Below are positions 1-5,071 of a stretch of 5,071 bases of DNA, one piece after another. A model generated the notes under the pieces. It did no database searches. It was not told where the DNA came from and was given only the letters and a program-made list of their open reading frames with translations. Made by a program: the position numbers and the translations under genes. Source of the DNA: Acidobacteriota bacterium (GTDB taxonomy: Bacteria; Actinomycetota; Actinomycetes; Actinomycetales; Micrococcaceae); assembly GCA_019352125.1 (NCBI GenBank), contig JABBNV010000151.1:1699-6769 (forward strand). The letters run 5' to 3'. Position 1 is the stretch's first letter; each line of letters begins with the position of its first letter.

Positions 1-519
1 GCCCAGCACAGTGTCATCCACCGCGCGCAGAATCCTCCCGTAGCCGGTGGCGTCGTGCAGGATAGAGGTGAGCACGGTCACCGCGTTGTTATCCCGGTGG
101 TGCGAGTGGACCAGTTCAGCCAGCAGGTCAGTGGTGAGCAGGGGAACGTCGCCATAGGTGACCACCACGGTGCCGGAGACTTTTTGCTGAGCGTCCAGGG
201 CTTCCAGCGCGGCCTGAACAGCGCGGCCAGTGCCCGGAACGTCGTCCTGATCAACAATCACGGCGTCCGGCGCAATCTGGGCCAGGTGGGCGGCCACCAG
301 GTCACGTTCATGACGGACGACGGCGGCCAACACCTGGGGGGAAAGCCCGCGGGCCGCGCTCAACGCGTGATCCACCATGGACTTGCCGCCCAGCTGATGC
401 AGAATCTTGGGGGTTTTGGACTTCATGCGGGTGCCGGCCCCGGCGGCCAACACGATGACCGCTGCTGGCGGAGGCGTCTGGCTGTTCTGTGTTTCATTGG
501 CCACGGGCACTTCACTCAC
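1..519 (-). CDS. glmU: GlmU, bifunctional UDP-GlcNAc pyrophosphorylase / GlcN-1-P acetyltransferase (N-terminal part, cut by window edge)
   Basis: This is the first 173 codons of GlmU; the rest lies beyond the left edge. The family makes UDP-GlcNAc for peptidoglycan in the cytoplasm: the C-terminal domain acetylates glucosamine-1-phosphate and the N-terminal domain, seen here, transfers UMP from UTP. Visible motifs are the nucleotide-binding loop LAAGAGTRMKS (residues 24-34) followed by PKILH (37-41), QDDVPGTGRAVQ (91-102), YGDVPLL with the metal-binding Asp at about 124, and TGYGRI (158-163). The acetyltransferase domain is not in the window. I chose the GTG at 517-519 because AAGGAG lies nine bases before it (529-534). 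That start gives about 20 extra residues, rich in Pro, Gln and Asn, before the first strand; such extensions are common in actinobacterial GlmU. A second GTG three codons in is less well spaced. The gene lies 81 nt downstream of tRNA-Gln on the same strand. Identity is secure. Confidence 0.96.
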   Translation of the reverse strand, partial: MSEVPVANETQNSQTPPPAAVIVLAAGAGTRMKSKTPKILHQLGGKSMVDHALSAARGLSPQVLAAVVRHERDLVAAHLAQIAPDAVIVDQDDVPGTGRAVQAALEALDAQQKVSGTVVVTYGDVPLLTTDLLAELVHSHHRDNNAVTVLTSILHDATGYGRILRAVDDTVLG

Positions 520-528
520 AGACGCGCA

Positions 529-534
529 CTCCTT
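529..534 (-). promoter_or_regulatory. Ribosome binding site of glmU
   Basis: The minus strand reads AAGGAG here, a near-consensus Shine-Dalgarno nine bases before the GTG at 517-519. It is the strongest ribosome binding site in the window and it decides the glmU start. Confidence 0.75.
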
Positions 535-560
535 GCATATCGGCTGCCCCGCGGGGCCAT

Positions 561-585
561 GGCTTCCATCTTACTGATGGGTGCC
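561..585 (-). other. Weak hairpin between tRNA-Gln and glmU
   Basis: CCATC (566-570) and GATGG (576-580) can pair around a five-base loop. Outer GGC/GCC (561-563 with 583-585) can extend this across a small internal loop. It begins 15 bases past the 3' end of the tRNA. It could help tRNA 3' processing or be a weak attenuator before glmU. There is no U-tract, so I do not call it a terminator. A 10-bp palindrome, CCCCGCGGGG, lies next to it at 547-556. Confidence 0.25.
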
Positions 586-600
586 AGCCACGCGAACAAG

Positions 601-672
601 TTCCGCCCATAGGATTCGAACCTATACTCCACAGCTCCAAAGGCTGGGGTGCTGCCATTACACCAGAGCGGA
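601..672 (-). tRNA. tRNA-Gln (anticodon UUG)
   Basis: The minus strand folds as a 72-nt tRNA. The acceptor stem is TCCGCTC with GGGCGGA (one G-U pair), the discriminator is A, and the D stem is GTGT/GCAC. The anticodon loop CTTTGGA gives anticodon TTG (638-640 on the plus strand). The variable loop is five bases, and the T arm is ATAGG-TTCGAAT-CCTAT. CCA is not encoded, so it must be added after transcription. The anticodon stem CCAGC/GCTGT has a C-U mismatch at its outer pair (27-43). The UUG anticodon decodes CAA and, by wobble, CAG. In most actinobacteria Gln-tRNA is formed by misacylation and GatCAB amidation; that is family knowledge, not visible here. It sits between the ABC-F gene and glmU, all on the minus strand. 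I see no convincing promoter in the 101 bases upstream. Confidence 0.95.
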
Positions 673-733
673 CCGTGCTCATCGCGAACACAAGAATCAA
701 TTCTGCCATGAACTCAGAACTGCTCGCGACACA

Positions 734-764
734 GGGGGCCGGAACCGGGCCCGGAAAGGGCCCC
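734..764 (-). terminator. GC-rich hairpin after the ABC-F stop, candidate terminator
   Basis: Ten bases past the ABC-F stop, GGGCCC (747-752) and GGGCCC (758-763) pair perfectly around a five-base loop. An alternative, longer stem can form from GGGGCC (735-740) with GGCCCC (759-764). No clear U-run follows on the minus strand, so it is not a classic intrinsic terminator; high-GC actinobacteria often have terminators of this kind. It probably ends the rsmA-ispE-ABC-F transcript before the tRNA, though that is inference. The rest of 673-773 holds nothing I can name. Confidence 0.5.
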
Positions 765-773
765 ACCCAACAT

Positions 774-2588
774 TTAGTCAGCCAGTTCTGCTGCCGCCAG
801 CCAGTCCAGTTCCAGGGCGTCCTTTTCGGTGCCCACCTCAGCCAGTTTCTTGTTCAGATCAGCCAGGAGTTCATAGTCCCCTACGTTGACCGCCATTTGT
901 TGCCGAATTTTCTCCTCGGCACTGACCAGTTTGCCCAGCTGGCGCTCAATGCGGTTGAGGTCCTTGCGGGCATCGCGTTGCTTGGCCGCGTTCGCACTAG
1001 AAGTGCCGGAGCCACCAGACGGTGCCGCATACGAGGCACTCGCAGGCCCTGCTACGCTGCCCGAGGCCAAAGCTTCCTCACGCAGCTGCAGGTACTGATC
1101 CACGCCACCGGGCAGATCGCGCAGCTTGCCATCCCCCAACAGGGCCATCTGGCGGTCCGTGGCTCGCTCCAGCAGGTACCTATCGTGGGAGACCACCACT
1201 AGGGTTCCGGGCCAGCCGTCCAGAACATCCTCAACGGCTGCCAGCGTGTCCGTATCCAGATCATTGGTGGGCTCATCGAGCATCAGCACGTTGGGCTCTC
1301 CCACCAGCAGGCGCAGCAGCTGCAGGCGGCGGCGCTCACCACCGGAGAGGTCCTTGACCATGGTCCATTGCTTTTCCTTGGTGAACCCCAGTTGTTCCAC
1401 CAGCTGGCCGGCTGTCAGTTCACGGCCGCCCACTTCAAAGCTGCGCTTTTCCCGCTCGATCACTTCAAGGACCCGTAGGTTCAGCACGTCGTTGAGCTCG
1501 GTGACTTCCTGGCTCAGGATGGCGGTTTGCACGGTTTTGCCGCGCTTGAATTTGCCGCTGGTAGGGGCAATTTGCCCGTTGAGCAGGTGCAACAGGGTGG
1601 TTTTTCCAGCGCCGTTGACGCCCACCAAACCTAGCCGCTCACCCGGAGCCAACCGCAGGGTCACGTTGTCAAAGAGAGTGCGCTCCGCGTCCCCGGAGCC
1701 CACGGTGTAGGTGATGTTCTCCAGATCCAGCACGTCCTTGCCCAACCGGGCCGTGGCCATCTTGTTCAGGGACAGGGTGTCCCGGGGCTCCGGCACGTCC
1801 GCGATGAGCTCGTTGGCGGCCTCGATGCGGAACTTGGGCTTGGCCGTACGTGCGGGGGCACCGCGGCGCAGCCAGGCCAATTCCTTCTTGACCAGCTGCA
1901 CGCGCTTGCTCTCCACTACGGAGGCCATCCTGTCGCGTTCGGCGCGGGCCAAGACATAGGCGGCGTAACCGCCGTCGAACGGGTCCACTATGGCGTCGTG
2001 GACTTCCCAGGTGTTGGTACAAACTTCGTCCAGGAACCAGCGATCGTGCGTGACCACCAAAAAGGCACCCTCGTTGGCGCGCCAGCGGGACTTGAGGTGC
2101 CTGGCCAACCACGCCACACCCTCCACGTCCAAGTGGTTAGTGGGCTCATCCAACATGATCACGTCGTCGTCGCCAATCAAAAGCTTGGCCAAAGCCACGC
2201 GACGCTTTTGCCCACCGGAGAGCTCATGGACGTTGGCATGCCAATCCACCTCGCCCACCAGGCCGGACATGACTTCGCGAATCTTGGGGTTGGACGCCCA
2301 CTCATGATCCGCAGCGTCGCCCACAATCGCAGCCCCCACGGTGAGGTCAGCATCCAGCACGTCAGACTGATCCAGGTACCCCACTTGCACATCGCGGCGC
2401 TTGGTCACGCGGCCGGAATCCGGGGTTTGCCGCTGGGCCAGCAGGCGCATCAGCGTGGACTTGCCATCACCGTTACGGCCCACGATCCCAATGCGATCGC
2501 CCTCCTCCAAGCCCAGCGTTACGCCGTCCAGCACGGTGCGTGTTGCGAATTGGACGGTGAGATTTTCGCCGCCAAGGAGGTGAGCCAC
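774..2588 (-). CDS. ABC-F family ATPase, Uup-like (soluble, ribosome-associated type)
   Basis: A 604-residue protein with two ABC ATPase domains in one chain and no membrane segments, which marks the ABC-F class rather than a transporter. Domain 1 has Walker A GRNGDGKST (37-45), signature LSGGQ (123-127), Walker B IMLDEPTNHLD (144-154) and switch His181. The linker (about 205-290) contains the charged stretch ELAWLRRGAPARTAKPKFRI, typical of Uup-like proteins; in ABC-F proteins this region reaches the peptidyl-tRNA. Domain 2 has GVNGAGKTT (323-331), LSGGE (414-418), LMLDEPTNDLD (435-445) and His468. An Ala/Ser/Gly-rich spacer (about 508-536) leads to a C-terminal coiled coil (about 537-600), as in Uup. 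Both catalytic Glu (148, 439) are present, so it should hydrolyse ATP. Known family roles are helping stalled or mis-set ribosomes; some members protect against antibiotics, but nothing here points to resistance. The GTG start (2586-2588) has only weak purine-rich sequence before it. It lies 53 nt after ispE, probably in one operon. Confidence 0.93.
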   Translation of the reverse strand: MAHLLGGENLTVQFATRTVLDGVTLGLEEGDRIGIVGRNGDGKSTLMRLLAQRQTPDSGRVTKRRDVQVGYLDQSDVLDADLTVGAAIVGDAADHEWASNPKIREVMSGLVGEVDWHANVHELSGGQKRRVALAKLLIGDDDVIMLDEPTNHLDVEGVAWLARHLKSRWRANEGAFLVVTHDRWFLDEVCTNTWEVHDAIVDPFDGGYAAYVLARAERDRMASVVESKRVQLVKKELAWLRRGAPARTAKPKFRIEAANELIADVPEPRDTLSLNKMATARLGKDVLDLENITYTVGSGDAERTLFDNVTLRLAPGERLGLVGVNGAGKTTLLHLLNGQIAPTSGKFKRGKTVQTAILSQEVTELNDVLNLRVLEVIEREKRSFEVGGRELTAGQLVEQLGFTKEKQWTMVKDLSGGERRRLQLLRLLVGEPNVLMLDEPTNDLDTDTLAAVEDVLDGWPGTLVVVSHDRYLLERATDRQMALLGDGKLRDLPGGVDQYLQLREEALASGSVAGPASASYAAPSGGSGTSSANAAKQRDARKDLNRIERQLGKLVSAEEKIRQQMAVNVGDYELLADLNKKLAEVGTEKDALELDWLAAAELAD

Positions 2589-2641
2589 TTTTACTACTTT
2601 CGTTACGGTTGCAAGGCTTTCCAGTCTACCGGCGCGCGCGG

Positions 2642-3604
2642 CTAACTGATTTTGGCACCGTGCACTGGTCCCGTGACCGCAATGGCGTTGAGCCCCAGCT
2701 GCTCCAACAACTCGATCAGCTTGTCCCCGTGCTCCTCATCCACAGCCAGCATGGCCACCGTGGGGCCGGAACCGGAGACCACCGCGGCCAGTGCGCCGCT
2801 GGTGCGGCCAATTTCAAGCACGCGGTTCAGTTCCGGGGCCAGTGCCACCGCCGCTTCCTGCAGGTCATTACTCACGACGGCGGCCAGCGCCTGGGCGTCG
2901 CCACGACGCAACGCTGCCAGAATGTCAGGCTCCACCTGGCCGGGCTCCGGTGCCGTAATTCCCTGCTGTTCACGCAATTCATCGAGTTGGCGAAACACCT
3001 CCGGGGTGGAGAGCCCAAAATCCGCCTGCACCAACACCCAGGTCAACTCCCCCGTGGCCAATGCTGGGGAGAGCTGATCTCCCACACCCGTGCCCACTGC
3101 GGCTCCACCTAGAAGCGCAAACGGCACATCCGCGCCCAGTTCTGCTGCCAGGTGAGCCAGTTCCTCGCGGGAAAGTCCGCTGTCCCACAGTGCATCGCAG
3201 GCCAGCAGAGTCGCGGCCGCATCCGCGGATCCACCGCCCATACCGCCCGCCACGGGAACCCGCTTGGTGATTTCCAGATGCACGCCGGTGGCGTTTTCGG
3301 ATACTTCCGCCATGAGAGCGGCGGCCTTGTAGGCAAGGTTGCGCTCATCCAGGGGAATCTCTCCGGCCAGCGTTGACCCGTGCTGGGTTGAATCCGGCAG
3401 CAGGTTTTTGATGCTCAGCGTGATCCCTGGCGTATCCGTGGCCGTGGCGGCAACTTCTTCAAAGAGGCTCACTGCCAGGTACACGCTGGCCACGTGGTGA
3501 TAGCCGTCCGCACGGGGCGGCCCCACACGGAAAGAGACGTTGATCTTTCCGGGGGCCTTCACTCGAACGGTTCGGTGGGGCGTGCTGTGGCGCGCAAGGC
3601 TCAT
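2642..3604 (-). CDS. ispE: IspE, 4-diphosphocytidyl-2-C-methyl-D-erythritol kinase
   Basis: A GHMP-family kinase of the cytoplasmic MEP isoprenoid pathway. It phosphorylates the 2-hydroxyl of CDP-methylerythritol with ATP. I chose the ATG at 3602-3604 (320 residues). A TTG three codons upstream (3611-3613) would give 323 but is a weaker start; neither has an ideal ribosome binding site, although GGAAG lies just before the ATG. Numbering from the ATG: KAPGKINVSF (16-25) carries the catalytic Lys20; DGYH is at 33-36; the ATP-binding loop PVAGGMGGGSADAA is at 117-130; GADVPFAL (157-164) carries the presumed catalytic Asp159; and the C-terminal GHMP motif VVSGSGPT is at 275-282. All catalytic elements are intact and the length is normal for actinobacteria. 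It lies 32 nt after rsmA; the rsmA-ispE pair is conserved in actinobacteria and many Firmicutes. It was likely inherited vertically and is essential in organisms that lack the mevalonate route. Confidence 0.96.
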   Translation of the reverse strand: MSLARHSTPHRTVRVKAPGKINVSFRVGPPRADGYHHVASVYLAVSLFEEVAATATDTPGITLSIKNLLPDSTQHGSTLAGEIPLDERNLAYKAAALMAEVSENATGVHLEITKRVPVAGGMGGGSADAAATLLACDALWDSGLSREELAHLAAELGADVPFALLGGAAVGTGVGDQLSPALATGELTWVLVQADFGLSTPEVFRQLDELREQQGITAPEPGQVEPDILAALRRGDAQALAAVVSNDLQEAAVALAPELNRVLEIGRTSGALAAVVSGSGPTVAMLAVDEEHGDKLIELLEQLGLNAIAVTGPVHGAKIS

Positions 3605-3636
3605 ATCTTCCAAGCTAGTACATAAGTGGGCGGTGG

Positions 3637-4536
3637 CTAGCCTTGAGCGCCGTCATGTGTGCTGTCGGGTTCCGTGCCATCCAGTTTGGCCTCCGCGATG
3701 CGCGCAAACGCCGTCACATCCAGCACTTCACCACGGGCAGTGGGATCCACACCGGCTGCGCGCAGAAATCGCTCCGCTTCCACCGGGCTGCCGGCCCATC
3801 CGGCCAACGCTGCACGGAGCGTCTTGCGCCGTTGGGCAAAGGCTGCGTCAATCACGGCAAAAACCTGCTGGCGGCTGGCTCGCGTCTGCGGTGGCTCCCG
3901 TCGAGTAAAAGAAACCAATCCGGAGGAAATCTTGGGTGCTGGCCAGAACACGTTCATACCAATCACCCCGGCTTTGCGGACCTGCGCGTACCAGGCAGCC
4001 TTCACGGAAGGTACGCCGTACGTCTTGGAGCCGGGCTCCGCAGCCATCCGATCAGCAACCTCGTCCTGAACCATCACCAGGCCGTGCGCCAGCGAGGGGA
4101 AATGCTCCAACAGGTTCAGCACTACAGGCACGGCCACGTTGTACGGCAGATTGGCCACCAGTGCCGTGGGCTCAATGGGCAGTTCCGTAACGCGCATGGC
4201 ATCGCTGAGCAGGACCGTCAGATTACTGGCCAGCTCGGGGCGAAACTTGGCAATCGTATCTGGCAGCTTCTTGGCCAGCACGGGGTCAATCTCCACGGCC
4301 ACCACAGCAGCCGCCACATCCAGCAACCCTAAAGTCAGCGAGCCCAACCCGGGGCCAACCTCCAACACGGTTTCCGCCGGCTCAACGTGAGCGGCACTGA
4401 CAATGCGGCGAATGGTGTTGCCGTCAATCACAAAGTTCTGGCCCAGGGTTTTGGTGGGCCGGATGTTCAGCTCCTCCGCCAGGGCGCGGATATCCGAAGC
4501 GCCCAGTAATCGGGCCGGAGGCAGGGGTTCAGTCAC
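3637..4536 (-). CDS. rsmA: RsmA (KsgA), 16S rRNA adenine-N6,N6 dimethyltransferase
   Basis: A SAM-dependent enzyme that dimethylates the two adjacent adenines (A1518 and A1519 in E. coli numbering) near the 3' end of 16S rRNA, a late step in 30S assembly. Its loss gives kasugamycin resistance in many bacteria. Of its 299 residues, TLGQNFVID (30-38) is the family N-terminal motif. EVGPGLGSLT (59-68) is the SAM-binding motif I, VEID (81-84) ends with the ribose-binding acidic region, and Asp112 follows SD. NLPYN (129-133) is catalytic motif IV. FWPAPKISSGLVSF (197-210) and AFAQRRKTLRAAL (232-244) are RNA-binding family signatures. The last 14 residues form a polar tail of no known role. The start is the GTG at 4534-4536: the frame is closed by a TAG four codons upstream, and the only purine-rich site is a weak AGG about 12 bases away. 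It is the first gene of the minus-strand block and diverges from the Fic remnant. Confidence 0.97.
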   Translation of the reverse strand: MTEPLPPARLLGASDIRALAEELNIRPTKTLGQNFVIDGNTIRRIVSAAHVEPAETVLEVGPGLGSLTLGLLDVAAAVVAVEIDPVLAKKLPDTIAKFRPELASNLTVLLSDAMRVTELPIEPTALVANLPYNVAVPVVLNLLEHFPSLAHGLVMVQDEVADRMAAEPGSKTYGVPSVKAAWYAQVRKAGVIGMNVFWPAPKISSGLVSFTRREPPQTRASRQQVFAVIDAAFAQRRKTLRAALAGWAGSPVEAERFLRAAGVDPTARGEVLDVTAFARIAEAKLDGTEPDSTHDGAQG

Positions 4537-4629
4537 CAGTACATGCTACCTAACGCCGAGAAGCTTCTCTTCGCTATCAATCGTCCCTGCGCACATCCGG
4601 GCAAAGATAACTTCATACAGTTTTGCCGC

Positions 4630-4658
4630 TTAAAGGGGGTTAGCTTAGAAGCTAATAT
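4630..4658 (+). promoter_or_regulatory. Possible promoter of the Fic remnant
   Basis: A good -10-like hexamer, TAATAT (4653-4658), has a poor -35 match, TTAAAG (4630-4635), 17 bases upstream. Transcription would begin near 4665, which favours translation from the ATG at 4680 with a very short leader. If the upstream ATG at 4659 is used, the promoter must lie further left, with AGAAG (4647-4651) as a weak ribosome binding site. Confidence 0.3.
4640..4655 (+). promoter_or_regulatory. Inverted repeat, candidate operator of the Fic locus
   Basis: TTAGCTT (4640-4646) and AAGCTAA (4649-4655) are exact inverted copies separated by two bases. The repeat ends three bases before the first possible start codon of the Fic remnant (ATG, 4659) and overlaps the -10-like TAATAT at 4653-4658. 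This layout fits an operator for a dimeric helix-turn-helix repressor that blocks the promoter. The repeat is seen directly; its role is inferred. No regulator gene is visible in the window. Confidence 0.45.
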
Positions 4659-5071
4659 ATGCGACCTACTGAGCCAAGGATGCACATTGACCAAGGACCT
4701 CTCGCAGGCAGGTCCGTTGAAAACCGAGCGAAAAACGATGCCTTCCTCAGGTTGAGGGGCCGGATGCCTACTCGCAAAGGTTCATACAGGAGCGAAGGGG
4801 CCCTACTATTCAACGCTGAAAGCACCAATTGCTGAGGCACATATCTCCCTCGACGCCGAAGCACAGATGGCCTCAACGTTCGCGGTAACAGCAATTACTA
4901 GATTCGATGAATCCCACGTGGACATCCGCAACCCCTTGGCGGCAGTTCTCCTGCGCAGCGAGTCAGCATCGAGCTCATAAATTGAAAAACTCACGTCGGA
5001 AGCGCGTGCGATCGCCGAAGCAGACATTAACTCAAAGGTTGCGCAGACCGTCACGGGGGCAACGCAACCCG
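4659..5071 (+). pseudogene. Broken Fic-family protein gene, N-terminal part (frameshift plus in-frame stop; continues past window edge)
   Basis: Fic proteins usually transfer AMP from ATP to a target hydroxyl through an HPFxxGNGR motif, which would lie beyond the right edge. Here only the N-terminal (Fic_N-like) part is seen, in two frames. Frame A starts at ATG 4659 or 4680, runs through LRGRMPTRKGSYRSEG, and ends at a TGA (4833-4835). Frame B, open from 4756 but with no ATG, GTG or TTG before 4867, continues with PYYSTLKAPIAEAHISL, then RFDE, then LAAVLLRSESASSS. It meets TAA at 4978-4980 and goes on as IEKLTSEARAIAEAD with no further stop to 5071. The pattern LLRSE(S/A)xxSSxIExL followed by ARAIA is what I recognise from actinobacterial Fic proteins, where the stop position is normally Gln or Glu. 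Removing one G from the run 4797-4800 joins the frames. About 137 codons are visible. It is more AT-rich than its neighbours, which suggests an acquired gene now decaying. The family call is recognition only; a sequencing error could mimic either lesion, less likely both. Confidence 0.72.

Larger units (their letters stand above)
4537..4658. other. Divergent intergenic region between rsmA and the Fic remnant
   Basis: These 122 bases must hold the rsmA promoter and any promoter of the Fic remnant. The stretch is clearly more AT-rich than the genes to its left. I find a perfect 12-bp palindrome, GAGAAGCTTCTC (4558-4569), 21 bases upstream of the rsmA start, and the inverted repeat described separately at 4640-4655. 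No minus-strand -35/-10 pair is good enough to name. No riboswitch fold was recognised. Confidence 0.6.

Noticed and set aside
55..612. 185-codon plus-strand ORF
   Set aside because: It is antisense to glmU and runs into the tRNA; its translation resembles no family, while the opposite strand has clear GlmU motifs.
774..2588. Antibiotic-resistance ABC-F protein
   Set aside because: The short interdomain linker and the C-terminal coiled coil look Uup-like and the context is housekeeping; nothing seen supports resistance.
1998..2645. 215-codon plus-strand ORF
   Set aside because: It is a shadow of the ABC-F gene on the opposite strand, whose first ATPase domain is fully conserved there.
3643..4332. 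229-codon plus-strand ORF
   Set aside because: It is a shadow of rsmA; low-complexity composition typical of antisense GC-rich reading frames.
4607..4619. Resemblance to part of a loxP arm (ATAACTTC followed by ATA)
   Set aside because: Only a fragment of one arm matches; no inverted second arm or spacer follows, so it is chance.
4543..4755. 70-codon plus-strand ORF in the intergenic region
   Set aside because: It starts close to the rsmA start region, spans the palindromes and the Fic frame A start, and has no recognisable motif.
4652..4894. 80-codon minus-strand ORF
   Set aside because: It is antisense to the Fic remnant, with no ribosome binding site or motif that I recognise.
4978..4980. 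Programmed read-through or recoding of the Fic stop
   Set aside because: With a frameshift in the same gene, decay is the simpler reading; no recoding signal was seen around the TAA.
4806..5054. 82-codon minus-strand ORF
   Set aside because: It is antisense to the Fic-like frame and has no family resemblance, whereas the plus strand gives a recognisable Fic N-terminal pattern.

Overview
The window looks like the chromosome of a high-GC actinobacterium, most likely of the Micrococcaceae (Arthrobacter-like). The evidence is GC-rich coding sequence with GTG starts, the protein sequences themselves, and the actinobacterial gene order rsmA - ispE - ABC-F - tRNA-Gln - glmU. The family assignment rests on recognition, not on a search.

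Layout: everything from about 4536 down to 1 is transcribed on the minus strand. In transcription order it holds rsmA/ksgA (16S rRNA dimethyltransferase), ispE (MEP-pathway kinase), a Uup-like ABC-F ATPase, a GC-rich hairpin that may end that operon, a tRNA-Gln(UUG), and the first 173 codons of glmU, which runs off the left edge. The gaps rsmA-ispE (32 nt) and ispE-ABC-F (53 nt) are short and fit one operon. The tRNA lies 101 nt beyond the ABC-F stop, and glmU starts 81 nt beyond the tRNA with a good ribosome binding site.

The right end (about 4659-5071, plus strand, divergent from rsmA) has no long intact ORF. Read across frames, it is the N-terminal part of a Fic-family protein (Fic_N region, putative AMP-transferase). 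It carries two lesions: a +1 shift best placed at a run of four G (4797-4800), and an ochre stop (4978-4980) where the family normally has Gln or Glu, inside the Ser-x-x-x-Glu autoinhibition-like motif. A near-perfect inverted repeat (4640-4655) sits directly before its start and overlaps a -10-like TAATAT, so it may be an old operator.

Functionally, the minus-strand block is housekeeping: ribosome maturation (RsmA), ribosome-associated translation quality (ABC-F), glutamine decoding (tRNA-Gln), isoprenoid precursors (IspE) and cell-wall UDP-GlcNAc supply (GlmU). I saw no CRISPR array, insertion sequence or complete novel system. The decayed Fic locus and its upstream palindrome are the only accessory signal.
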